Part shown: one piece after another, positions 21,814 to 32,685 of the stretch
Layout: every line of letters begins with the position of its first letter
Numbering within the stretch: position 1 is the stretch's first letter
Assembly (NCBI GenBank): GCA_958510825.1
Contig: OY294048.1
Location: 33,941,026 to 34,005,025, forward strand
DNA length: 64,000 nt
Source of the DNA: Brachypterus glaber
Lineage: Eukaryota > Arthropoda > Insecta > Coleoptera > Kateretidae
Reading direction: 5' to 3'
Notes under the pieces: generated by a model
The model's database searches: none
Seen by the model: the letters and a program-made list of their open reading frames with translations, nothing else
Told to the model about the DNA's origin: nothing
Translations under genes and position numbers: made by a program

Positions 21814-22745
21814 TAACAATGTTTTGGATGGTCAGCCTTTAAGTTATTGTCAGTCTGTTAAAGATCTTGGTATTACGTTAGTTGAAAACTTTACGTTCGC
21901 TAAGCATATTCAATTAATTCAAGGTAAAGCTAATAAGCTATTAGGATTTATTTTTAGGAGTTGTAAGGAACTTTCTACAAATTCGCTGATTATTCTATAT
22001 AAATCAATTGTTCGGTCAAATTTAGAATACGCTACAATAATATGGTCTCCTCACTATAACATATATATTGATAGTGTAGAAAGAACCCAAAACAAATTTT
22101 TAAGGTATATTGCTTTTAGATTAAATATATTTAGGGCTGATCATCAATATGAAGAAATACGTGAAGTGACTGGTCTGATGACTTTAGAATCTCGCAGAAC
22201 CTTTTTAAATGTCTGTCTTATACAAAACATTGCTGTTGGCAAAGTGAACTGTTCTGAATTGTTGGGTGGTTTACAATTCAATGTTCCTTTTGTTAATACG
22301 CGTAACACAGTAAATATATTTTATATAAATATATTTCATAGGAATTATCTATTTAATTCCCCATGGAATTGTGCTTTACGTTTTATTAATGACCATACTT
22401 TTTTGGATGTGTTTGCAGATTCATCTAATAGATTTAGGAATAAAGTTAGGAATCATTTAAAAAGACTTGCTTGACTGAAACCTGTGATCTTAATAAGGTA
22501 ATACTAATAAATTAAAATTTAATATTGTTTTATTGTGATATACTATTATTATATTATAGTATTATATTATTTGTTAATTTTCTTTTAATATATTCTTTTT
22601 TTGTTATTTTTCTTTTCAAAGATTTAATTAAATTATTATTATTTAATTATTAAAATATTTGTTAGGTTAATTTTATACATATTTTGTAAATTATTACTGT
22701 AATGGGGGTTTCCCGTATGGATAAATAAATAAATAAATAAATAAA
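21814..22745 (+). mobile_element. 5'-truncated LINE fragment with AATA tail
   Basis: Contains the C-terminal part of an ORF2, a short 3' UTR and a tandem AATA tail (about 22720-22745). The 5' end is at the junction with the minus-strand LINE, so two truncated LINEs meet head to head. The clade is not assigned. Confidence 0.7.
21824..22474 (+). pseudogene. C-terminal fragment of LINE reverse transcriptase
   Basis: 216 residues after the catalytic palm. Recognisable post-RT motifs are SVKDLGITLVENFTFAKHI, KANKLLGFIFRSCKEL, LYKSIVRSNLEYATIIWSP and VERTQNKFLRYIAFR, the usual layout of the thumb and connection region of Jockey- and CR1-group LINEs. No YADD or endonuclease is present. The start given is only the first usable codon in a frame that is open from the junction. 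It is non-functional by truncation, though the remaining frame has no stop, which suggests recent insertion. Confidence 0.8.
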
Positions 22746-23618
22746 CAATTACTTCAGAGTGGTCAATATAATTTTATTAAAATTAAAAAATTTGAATTCG
22801 AAAATGTTACGCCGCGTTACAGAGGAGGGTGGGTGTCAGTAAAAATGTTAAGTAACACTTAAAAAATTATAAACCTAAAAAATGTTTATTGGATCACGTT
22901 TTTAACAATGATCTAGGCTTAAAGAGACGGATTCCTTGCAAATTTTATTGCACACGGCTTGGTTAACAGTTTACTAAATCCTCTTAACAAAAACAATTAA
23001 AGATGGAAAACCATAGCCAATAACCGGTTTTGGAAATTACATCAACCGGTTTTTAAAAATGGCCAAATTTTGCGTTACGTAATACTTGAACGATCCCTTA
23101 TATTTTTTTTCCAAATTTTCTATGATTGACTATTTTAATGAAGGTTCCCGAAAAATAGCACTTTTCCTTGTGTTTTTTTTTCGATTTTTTTTTTTTTTGG
23201 TTTGCTTTGGTTTTTCGTTTTGGTGGAATTATAATCAAATTGGTAAGATTGATTTTACATCGGCACTAAGTGCTACTAAGAGTGCCGATGTATTGAAATC
23301 TTCGCTGAAAAGTCAAAATTATTGACCATGTTTCTTCACATTTCTCTACGTTTAGGACTTTTCTGAGTCGAAATCAATAAACATTTTTTTCGTCCGTCAG
23401 ACTATCTGTCTGTAAACTCGATAACTCCATTTCTAAAAAAGACGTCGTCATGCGGTTTTCTGAATATTGTTTTATATAGTATTTCGAAGAGCTGATTAGA
23501 TTTTGGGGGTAAACAATTGTGGGTAAGTGGGTAAGAATGGGGTAAAATTCCTATTTTTAGCGTTTTTTTTTTGGTTATAATTAAGGCAATTATTATTTAG
23601 CATTTATATGAAAGATAA
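22746..23618. other. Intronic DNA with a short hairpin
   Basis: No gene. A small hairpin at 23257-23291 (TACATCGGCACT against AGTGCCGATGTA) has an 11-nt loop. It lies in a T-rich stretch, and its open frame is not gene-like. Confidence 0.4.
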
Positions 23619-24564
23619 TTTTAGAGGAAGGGTAGCAAATGTGGGCTAGGTCTTGTAATATGGGCTAGGTCGGTTTCTCAGCTATCCGATGCAGTTCTCT
23701 GCATCCGACTATCGCAAATCGTAAATGGCGAAGTTAAACTTCCACAGTAAAGATTCATTAATTAATTTATACATTCGTTGACGTTTATTTGAGAATTTAT
23801 TTTTATTTTCCGTTCTTTTCAGCAAGCCACAGAACTTTTTTAAGTAAGTTTATAAATTCCGTTACCTGATAGATAACAACGTTTTCAAAACCATTTCTGC
23901 AACAAATTAAAGCCACATAATTGGGCTTTGATGTGTGCTTATTAGTTTTCTTCTAATTACTGAGTTTTAGACATCACCTCTTTTGTTGTATACACCGAGT
24001 ATTTTTGCAATATAGGCCATCACTGTGTTTCTATTATGGGCTATATAGAACTATGTATTTTAGCCTAGAATTTTTCTAGGAGGCCAAGAAAAGATCAGCA
24101 ACAGCCAAGAATAGAAGAAAATGGAACGAGGGCGATATGGAACGCGCTATAATAGCGATGAGGCAGTACGAGATGGGTACCTTCAAAGCTTTAAAAATGT
24201 TTAATATACCACGTTCTATATTAGGAGTTATTTGATTTATTATTTCATTTTAGATATAACTTTTATACTTTTAACATATTGCGACCAATAAGATTGATTG
24301 CCACTTCAAATCTAATATTTATTACACAATTTTGGGGGCAGCCCATATTTAGGGCCAATTTCAAATCGACACAAAAGTGCACCTTCTTACTATTTACGAA
24401 ATAATGAATTTATTATTTGTTTTAATCAATATGAATTTATAACAGGTTGTGACTAATTAATATAGCTATCGTTGGGTACGTTTGGTATTGGAACTAAACT
24501 TTTATTTATTTTTTTACAAGAAAAAATAAAATGGGTAGCCCATATTTGCTTCCTTTCCTCTAAA
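23619..24564. mobile_element. TIR element carrying a Psq helix-turn-helix remnant
   Basis: Inverted termini are ttttagaggaaggg.agcaaa.tgggcta at the left (23619-23650) and its diverged complement at the right (24534-24564). Extra 'tgggcta' and 'agcccat' motifs lie subterminally on both sides. The interior holds a short Psq-type DNA-binding fragment. Size is about 945 bp. It is probably a deletion derivative of a pogo/Tigger-like DNA transposon, because those transposases begin with a Psq/CENP-B helix-turn-helix. The superfamily is inferred from that fragment only. Confidence 0.55.
24083..24232 (+). pseudogene. Psq-type helix-turn-helix fragment (transposase N-terminus)
   Basis: The frame reads EAKKRSATAKNRRKWNEGDM and then ERAIIAMRQYEMGTFKALKM FNIPRSIL before a stop. 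This matches the HTH_psq pattern: a basic stretch, W..EDME.AI..V, G...KA...FNVPRSTL. Such domains sit at the N-terminus of pogo/Tigger transposases and in host proteins such as Pipsqueak. The piece ends where the DDE domain or the rest of the DNA-binding region would follow. It lies in a TIR element, so I read it as a transposase relic and not a host exon. Confidence 0.6.
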
Positions 24565-25291
24565 TTGGTCGAAAAATGTTACAAACTATTTTTTCCTAAA
24601 ATGAAGCGTTTTCGAGATATTGGCGTTTAAAGCAGTAAAGGGTTTTTTATCATATCTTATTTATAACCCGATTTCAAAAATTTTATATTTCTATCATTTT
24701 ATGACATAAACAATTAAAAGTTTAATCAGGGGCGGACTTACAGTTTTACATATAAATTATGAGGCACTCAGTATCTACGCCCCTGGTCAAAAACTTAATT
24801 TTAATAACACGTTAAATATTTACATTTATTGGTTCTATTCTTCAGTAAAAATTTCATGTTAATAAGTTAAACCGTTTCTGAGATATGAAGTGATAAATAT
24901 TTTAAAAATGCCCTTTAAAAGTACACTACCTACCTTAAAAATCAATTTAGCTCAAACGTCTATAAAAACTTATTTCTCACTTTTTGACGTAAAATCCGAA
25001 TATCTAAAATAATTTTTAAATATGTCATTTTTTTTTTGTTAAAACAAATGAAAATCGCTTTTCTCAAAAATGCATCAATAGATTTTTTTTTAATTCAGTC
25101 TTAAAAATATGCCAAAGCTCTAAACAATTAAATTATGAAAAAAAAAAAAAAATGGGTTACATGAAAGTTGAGCTAAAAATTGTTTCCAGACCGGTGTGTA
25201 AAAGTTGACAGCACTTTTGGGTTAAAGCAAATTCCTGCTAGGCCTGGACCATAATAACAAATCGATTAAATTCTTATCCCTTTTCTTTCAG
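24565..25291. repeat. Intronic dispersed repeat
   Basis: From about 24726 a repeat begins CAGGGGCGGACTTACAG, and its related copy lies at 53974-54240. Shared blocks include 'cgttaaat.tttaca', 'cagtaaaaatttcatg', 'aataagttaaac' and 'ttttgacgtaaaat'. A short CAGGGGCGGA...CGCCCCTG pair (24726-24785) resembles hAT termini. There is no coding sequence before the splice acceptor at 25290-25291. Confidence 0.5.
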
Positions 25292-25473
25292 GAGTTTGAT
25301 GTTTTGAACCGTTCCTCAGACAACAGCGAATATTTGATTAGAAATCCTCATTTTACGCTCAAGTCCAGGACTCCCGCAACCGTCGGCATAACCGTTAAAT
25401 ATGACGGCGATAAAGTACCTAACCTAATGGGATATCGATTAAATGCTAAAACAGTTTGCCCGGAATACAGTCT
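25292..25473 (+). CDS. gd-like: gd-like protease exon 3: rest of GD_N domain
   Basis: Follows the acceptor ctttcag and ends at donor GTAAGT (25474), phase 0 in and phase 2 out. The 60 codons encode EFDVLNRSSDNSEYLIRNPH, then PATVGITVKYDGDKVPNLMG and a closing LNAKTVCPEYSL. The RNP.F pattern and a terminal 'NG/NA...C' motif match the second half of GD_N. The cysteine in TVCPEY probably pairs with the cysteine in SPCPDQ of exon 2. It has clearly different, coding-like composition from the surrounding intron. Confidence 0.8.
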
Positions 25474-25837
25474 GTAAGTACAAAGAATGATTTACCTTTG
25501 ATACACATGCACAGTGGTTTTCTGAAAATTTTCATTTTTTGTTTCCGAATCCTATTTTTTTTTCAAAAAATTTTTAAACAAGAAGTAATTTTGGCTAAAA
25601 TTAAAAAAATCATTTTGGCCCGATAATATTTTTTACGTTTTTTTCTGCCTTGGGCAGCTTTTTTTCATATCGAGTTTTTGAAAAACCTGTAAACAATTTT
25701 CAAATATTTTCTATAGCAACAGATTATTGCTATAGTTAGAACATATTAATACTTCAGACAAATATTATTTATATAAAAAAAGTTATTAACGATAAAGCAG
25801 TTAACCCCGCTGGACCAGTTAACCCAATAGACCAGGG

Positions 25838-26425
25838 TTAACTGGACCACAACTCAGGGTTAACTGGACCACTAACAAAAATATATTGTATTGTAATTAT
25901 TGTGAATAAAATCAAATTAAATTTAATTCTAACATAAAAATAGACATCATAATATGTTAAATATTAGATATATCTCGGGGTTAACTGGACATGGGCCAAT
26001 CAACCCCGAACTAATTAATATTGACATAAGTGATTTTGAACATGTCCAGTTAACCACGAACCAGTTAACCCTGAGTGACACCATTGAATGAAATCATAAA
26101 ATTTTAATACTTAATAATATATAAGAAGGCGGCAATTATGCAGAATAATTAACAAAATGTTAGGTAAAAGATTATTCTAGAACCTCCTATTAATAATAAA
26201 GTATTAATTAAAAAATAAAAGTTAAGGTAAATACCTACTTTTCATCGAAAAAAATTAAATTTTTTTACTACAACTTACACGTGGGCAACACGGTCCGCCA
26301 TAATACTTTAAACAATACTACTAAGTAAATATCACTAGAATTTGCATTAATGCGCCAATACTAATAAACAAACTTAATAAAATGCAGGTGGACCAGTTAA
26401 CCCTGTGGCCCAGTTAACCCTGACT
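25838..26425. mobile_element. MITE with multiple GGTTAACTGG motifs
   Basis: The left end has two direct copies of AGGGTTAACTGGACCAC. The right end has the complementary pair (ACCAGTTAACCCTGTGGCCCAGTTAACCCTGAC, in two blocks). Internal inverted copies occur at 25977 and 26042. Repeated subterminal motifs in inverted orientation are typical transposase-binding sites. There is no coding sequence. Exact ends are uncertain by about 30 bp. Confidence 0.55.
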
Positions 26426-26821
26426 TCCCCTACGTACGTGCAATAAACTAAAATTGTTAATTTAAAATATTAAAAAAAATAGCAATTTATTTAAACGCCG
26501 AATACAATTTTATTTAAGGATGATTTATCCTGTCATTATAATTATAATTATCAGTAACGCTAAAATTAATAATTAATTTAATTTAATTTAAAGAGCGCCA
26601 TCGTGTCCCTTAATTTTTATTAAAAATAGGTGTTAAGTGTAAATTCGAATGAAATAAAAAATGCTTTATAAAAAAGTACAAGAAGTAGGTAACAGTTCTA
26701 TTTAAACGAAACTATGAACAAATAGTTCTTAACTGTTTTAACCACAGCAAATGCAAAAGTATTATGGCGCGATCTAGTAATTTTTAATTATTAAGTATTA
26801 ATTTATTAATTTAAGGAAATT
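26426..26821. other. AT-rich DNA, nothing recognised
   Basis: No supported feature. Confidence 0.4.
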
Positions 26822-26968
26822 AAGGCCGATTCAGGCATAATTATCACTAACTAAACTAAGCTATTCTGTCCTTTTCATTGTCCAGGTGAGAAGCCGTCTT
26901 TCTTTTTGACCAATAAAAAGGACAGAATTATTAAGTTTAGTTAGTGATAATTTTGCCTGAATCAGCCT
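26822..26968. mobile_element. Palindromic MITE (147 bp)
   Basis: Inverted arms of about 50 bp, GGCCGATTCAGGCATAATTA at the left and the complement of its relative at the right, with a 45-bp spacer. The arms share ATTATCACTAACTAAACT. One strand could form a stable hairpin RNA. No coding sequence. Confidence 0.75.
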
Positions 26969-29277
26969 TTAGTAGGTGGTGCTATCTAACTTCTGAATAC
27001 AAAACTAAACAACCTTAATTTTAGTTAGTTTAGTGTTAATGATTGGATAAACCAAGTGTAAAAGTTAATCTAGTTGCGTTTGACAGATGTCACTGCAATC
27101 AATCCTCATCAACGTTTTGAGATAATTAGTTTGATTAATTTTTAAAAAAGACTATATTGTACTTATTGCGGGTATTTCTAACCTCAAATTGTGATTGTGA
27201 CAAGTGACAGATATTAGCCGTTCAGCAGTTTGCTAGCAAAACTTATCATTTGATAATTTTTGATTAGCTGTTTTCATTGAACGCAGCCAATTTTCAGGCC
27301 TGGGGGGGAAACGGCGCCGAGACCCCCTATAAAATGTAAAATAATGGTAGGGAGAAAATATAATTCCATGCCGGGTTCCTCTGAAATAGTGCTTTAAAAA
27401 CCCGCTTCTTTTTAAATGCATTTTTTGTCCACGGCCTTAAGTTAACCGTAATTACGCAATATGTAAGCGATTTTTAATTTTAAATTGTAAATTAAAAGTT
27501 CTTTGTAGTATCTTGTTTGGAATCTAAAATTTACATAAAAAATTAAACACCCTTGAAGCGTCGCGACGAGTCGGGGTGCATTTTGCGTGACCTATATTTC
27601 GAGTTTGTTACGCATGGGTTTATATCCTTTGTTCTCTGTATAGAAATATAATTATGAGCAAAATATTCATTTACCGGGGGCTCGCAAAAATTAGTATTAA
27701 AAAAATCAGATTTGAAAATTATACAGGGTTATTCAGAAATAAGTTCGAAAAATTTAAGAAGTGATTCTACGTTAAAAACTAAGGAAAAAAGTTCCTATAA
27801 AGGTTGGTCCGGAAATGAGTCCTAAGGGAACTACGACCTTCCTTAGTGTACATCTAAAAAGTAGTTTTTACTTAGGTTAAGTAGCTTTGTATTAAGCAAG
27901 AAATAATGACATAATTGCAAATTTTGAGTTATAAAATGGGTCTTGGAGCTCTGTATTTCTGTTTTGCTTTCCCTGCTTAAGCCGAGGAAATGCCTTGGTT
28001 TAATAAATAAATCAAAAAATACAATATTTTTTCACAAAAATTTAAAAATAGCTGTATAGGTATTTTTAATATGTACCTCAGAAACCCCAATATACCATGT
28101 TTAACGAAACTATTGTGAACATTTAAAAATAATTAACCCCTGCCCACAGGGGGTGAAGTTAGATTTTTTTATTATCAGATCCATTTTTAGCGACCTCAAA
28201 AACCCCTATATACAAATTTTCACGAAAATATTGTAAACATTTAAAATTAATCATCTCCCCCACCCCCTCGGGGTGGAGTTAGGAAAATGTTATTATTATA
28301 TTCAGTTTCGTTGATCTTATAAAAATCTTATAAAAACCCCTATATGTAAATTGACAAAAATATTTAAAAAAATCCCTCCCTCCCGGGGGTGGAGAACATT
28401 TTTATTATGGTATTTACACAGCGACCTAAAAAATACATATAAAAAATTTAACGAAAATATTCTAATATCATGTTAATTTTGCCGGATCAAAAGCCGCCAT
28501 CTGCATGTGCCGCATCAAAACCCGATCATCTTCAAATAGCTTTTTAATTATCTTGTGATTTACAGCAAATTTCATTTAAGTGATGATATGTATATTGTAT
28601 ACTTATAACTGTCTATCAGAATCAACTACAATTTTAATTAATTTCTGTGCCGTTTAGAAATGTGATTTAGTGCAGATAGCTGCTTTTGATCTGGCACCCC
28701 TCATTTATATATAGGTCGAGGAAAAGTACCATTTTCCGGGAGACCTGTACTTTATTTTATTTGAAACTGTTTTTATTTAAAGACAAAGTACTATTTTTAT
28801 TTTTTTTTGAAACCTAGATGTTTGAATTCAAATGAAGAAAATAATATTATAATACCTTGTTTTTTACCACAAATAATTTTTCCTGGATTTCACAAGAAAA
28901 GCACAATCATATAAAACTAAAATTTCACCTACGCGTAACCCAAAAAAACAACCACAAAAAACATTTGTTGATATCTCACAAGGCACCGTTTATAACATCT
29001 GTTATCCTTTTCAGTGCCAAAAGTAAAAAACACTGACTAAAACTGTACATTTAAGTTTTTAAACAAAATGTATTAGATTATATTCGTATTTAACATGACA
29101 ATAGCAATTCAGCTATTTTGCTTAATGATATTTTAGTCGGTGTCACCATCTGGCGGAAGTTAATGATTTATAAATGCAGACCAGTAATAATTAGGTTCAG
29201 GTTCAGGTCCAAGCTCGGAAAACAGTGGGACAAGAAATCACGTACTTCCCAAACTTTATTAATACATGTAATATACA
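26969..29277. repeat. Intronic repeats: dispersed family and G-rich array copy D
   Basis: At 27722-27850 is a copy of a dispersed repeat ('ggttattcagaaataagtt', 'gattctacgtta', 'ggttggtccggaaatgagtc'). Inverted relatives are at 38530-38650 and 59690-59815, and partial ones near 40728 and 54330. At 28030-28470 about four inverted units of the G-rich array occur ('tattatcagat', 'gcgacctcaaaaacccctatata'). The stretches 26969-27720 and 28480-29277 show nothing recognisable. Confidence 0.5.
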
Positions 29278-29279
29278 TA

Positions 29280-29426
29280 CAGTGCGGTTCAAAAGTCACC
29301 CCCCCCCCATCAAATATATGCTAAAAGACAGTTTAAGTTGTCTTATTTAAGAGTTCTAAATTTGATGTCGATATCTCAACCCGTTCAAAAGTTAAAAGGG
29401 GGGGGGGTGACTTTTGGACCGCTCTG
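29280..29426. mobile_element. Tc1/mariner-type MITE (147 bp)
   Basis: Termini are CAGTGCGGTTCAAAAGTCAC and the complement of CAGAGCGGTCCAAAAGTCAC, each bordered by TA (29278-29279, 29427-29428). A CAGTG-type terminus and TA duplication are Tc1/mariner hallmarks. C/G runs lie just inside each terminus. A larger relative is at 39170-39887. Confidence 0.8.
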
Positions 29427-29428
29427 TA

Positions 29429-31846
29429 TGTGGGTATTACAGTTGCAAATAAAAATTGTTTTTCTAATTTTAATCGTTTCCGAGTGCAGTCCATTAATTC
29501 ATGAAATTCAAAGAAAACAGCACTGTTTTTTAAACGGCTATTGTATTAAAATAGTGTGACGGTCACAATGTGATGGTCACACCTTGACCCAGTCAGTTTT
29601 GGTCCGGGAACTAAGGACTAAAACATCAAAAATTTAGCCAAATCCGCGAAAAACGCGTTTTAAACTCCCGGCAATGGCCAATATTTTTAAAAAACGAGTT
29701 ATAAAAAATAATGCTAATAAAATTCTTTACAAAAATTATATTGTTCGTTTTCCTAGATCTTGAGAATGATGATATAAACTTTAATATTTGCTTAAACCAG
29801 ATGTAGAATTTACGCTTTATGTGATTGCTCGATTATCAGGTAGGCAATAAAATCCAAATCCAGAAGTGTACCTTAAAATCAAAATATCGTCACAATTTTT
29901 GCCCATTGTGTAAAAAAAAAACTAAATAAGTATTTTGTAGAGAATTATATAGTTTTTATTATAAAACTTATTTTTTCAAAAGGTTAGCCATTCAGAAAAT
30001 TCCAAACGTATACCTTAAAATAAATCAATGGCCATTCTCCCATTTTCTCAAAACTAAATAAGATAAGATAGAAAAAAGTTTTAACTAAGTATTATGTAGA
30101 GAATTTTATAAGCTTTCTTTTTTATAATTACATATTTAAAAAAATGACTGCAAAGAAGTTGCAAAAAAATACAAAGGTGTACTTTAAAATCAAGTTGGCG
30201 GCGCGAAATCACCTTTAACTTGTGGAGAGTACATCTCTACCAATTTTTAAAAATAGAATTTTTTAAGCCAAGTGGTGATTTTTGTAGTTTGTTGACAGGA
30301 CTATTAATAAAATTTGTTTTTTTTTTGCATTTGATCAAATTAATTTCCCTGGAGGATTATTTAATTGTCTTTTACTCTATTTTACTAAAATATTTCATTA
30401 AAACTTTTCGAGGCGATAGAAATTAACTGGGAAATTGCTATTTTAGTACTGAGTCTTATTTTCAGTATCATTTAATTAAAATTAATAGTATATTACATAA
30501 CGAGATGGAAACTGTTTTATTCCCGAAGTACAAATGAAATGTTGAACCGAGGTTTGTATACTATTTTATTCACAACCATACCTGTTTTATTTACAATCAT
30601 TTGCCTTTTTACCCACTACAAAAACTTACTTACAACTTACTGTACTCACTCTACTATTGTAACCAATGCTTAGTAGTCTAACTCAAAATTTACACAACAC
30701 ACTTTTAATATAAGAAATGTAATTTATTTAAAAACAATAAACTTATCTACAAAAACGGTTTAAATTTTGACGCCATATTGAAAAGTTTAGTTGCAATGAA
30801 GTTTGTTACAAATGTTGCTTTTTGAGTATAGAATAATAGAAATCAATAAAATAAACTTTGTTTTTTGTTAATTAACAATCTTAAAACATTTATATTCATT
30901 TAATATAAATTAAGTAACACATTTATATGTTTTTATCTAAAAACTAGCAGAAATGCCTACGTTACTTCGTTATTTTAGCGATAGATGTTTTTGAGTGCGT
31001 TTGTTATTTTGTTTTGTGACAGCAGAGTTTTATTGAGACATGATAAAATTAATAAAGAAACTATTTATTTATAGTTTACCGTGTAAAATACGAAGAAAAA
31101 CAGAAAATTTAAATTTATACACTAGCTAAAGCTTAATGACAATTTTGACAAACCAAAGAAATTTGGCCACCAAGGTAATCTTGATTTTATCTTACTTTAA
31201 AACTATTTTTGGTTATTTGTTATATCAAGTTATATCAAGTAAGGTACTGTAATGCATTTTTCTTTTTAACTAAAGTTTATCATGTTTAACTAAACCAAAT
31301 TTAGCAATATAATAACCTATAAAGTTGGAAGTAGTCACTGTTTATTTTTCATAAATGCCAAAAAAATATAACTTAAATTTATATGTGATGTTATTTTATA
31401 AAAATAAATCATGAATAAATGAATAAATAAAAAAATAAATTCATTTAAAACTGTTTTGTCATAAAATAGGTCGATAAATTCAAGTTTTTGACAAGTGACA
31501 TACGTGAAGTTAGCTACAAGAGCCTTCCCGACCAAGGGATGGAAATGAGGTTTTTCTAATTTTTTGGGAAGTTGCAGTTAATAATAATTAATTTTCCAAC
31601 TTTTATGTAACTAGCCAATTACTAAATGGTTGTGAATAAATGAGTTTAAAACTATGTATCATACCAAACTAGTTAACTATGATTGGTTTTAATATTTAAT
31701 TAAAACATTCCTATAATGGATACTCTGGTGAAAGACAAATTATTCTAGTTATATAGTTCATATATACAAACAGCATATTCTGCAATTAAAAAACTAAAAT
31801 ATTTTATAGATAAAATGAGGTATTTAGGATCAAAAGGTCCAACTTA
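29429..31846. other. Large AT-rich intronic stretch, nothing recognised
   Basis: I see no convincing coding, RNA or bounded repeat feature. There is weak repetition of 'aaatcaaatggcg'-like and 'taccttaaaat' phrases (29868, 30009, 30180), which suggests an old, decayed repeat of about 150-170 bp. Confidence 0.4.
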
Positions 31847-31980
31847 GGGCCACTGCACCAAATTATGGTCTGGGATTACCTCAACTAAACCAAGTTTAAG
31901 TTAAAAATGCTGCGTTGTGATTGGTCGGCCGTCAATTTAATCCAAGTTTAAAGTTAAACCATCGTTGGTACAAGGGGTCC
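31847..31980. mobile_element. PIF/Harbinger-type MITE, copy 1
   Basis: Starts GGGCCACTGCACCAA and ends with the diverged complement. It is bordered by TTA on both sides (31844-31846, 31981-31983), the 3-bp duplication typical of PIF/Harbinger. It is related, in inverted orientation, to the copy at 62513-62647. Confidence 0.75.
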
Positions 31981-32229
31981 TTAGCTAACTTTCGAAAAAC
32001 CCTAACCTTTTACTGTTCTTAACCTTTTATTGTTCTACCCCTCGTTCTAATTTAATGTTTAAATCACTTATAAACATTATGTGTAATATATGTCACTTTT
32101 TTGATATTTACTTTACTAAATTCAGTGAATTAAAAGGCTTGCTTTTGCAGCATTGTTAGTATCATTATATTAAAAGAAAAATCTCAATGCCAATAACTAT
32201 TTCTCACTACCAATTAGATAAGGTGACAG

Positions 32230-32630
32230 TGAACCAGAATAAATAAGTAAATACCTAATTTAAATATAAATGGTAAATTTGGCAACGTATTTCAAATCGT
32301 ATTTCAAAACATAAACGAATGATTTTATTCGTTTCAGTTTTTTGTCAGTTTTTTTTTATAACTCTGTTCAGTCGCAGTTTCAGTAGTATACAATTAACAA
32401 GTGTTTCCAGTTTCTACAACTTTTTGGTTGTTTAAATTACCTTTGTAGGTGAGTCAAATCAAATTTATCTTTTATTATATTATTCTAATATTATTGTAAC
32501 CCTTGTAGAAACCTGGATCCTTGTTAATATAAACCACTAAAACCTTATAATAAGTTTCCCTTCTTGAAATTGCCCTAGACCGCCCCGAGTAAGTCCGCTT
32601 GCTCGCCGAAATTCAAAAATTCTCTGCACA
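32230..32630 (+). repeat. 5' LTR
   Basis: 401 bp, starts TGAACC and ends GCACA (TG...CA). It should hold the promoter and polyadenylation signals of the element. A TATAACTC block near 32358 is followed by TCAGTCG, an insect initiator-like motif. No difference from the 3' LTR was found. Confidence 0.95.
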
Positions 32631-32634
32631 TCTT

Positions 32635-32652
32635 TGGCTCCCAACGTGGGGC
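32635..32652 (+). other. Primer-binding site
   Basis: TGGCTCCCAACGTGGGGC starts four bases after the 5' LTR. It opens with TGG, complementary to the CCA end of a tRNA, as required for first-strand priming. The tRNA species cannot be assigned with confidence. Confidence 0.7.
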
Positions 32653-32685
32653 TAGGGCACTAGAAGGAAATTTAAAAATAAGAAA

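Noticed and set aside
23257..23291. microRNA precursor or transcription terminator
   Set aside because: A 12-bp stem is too short for a miRNA precursor, and intrinsic terminators are not expected in an animal genome.
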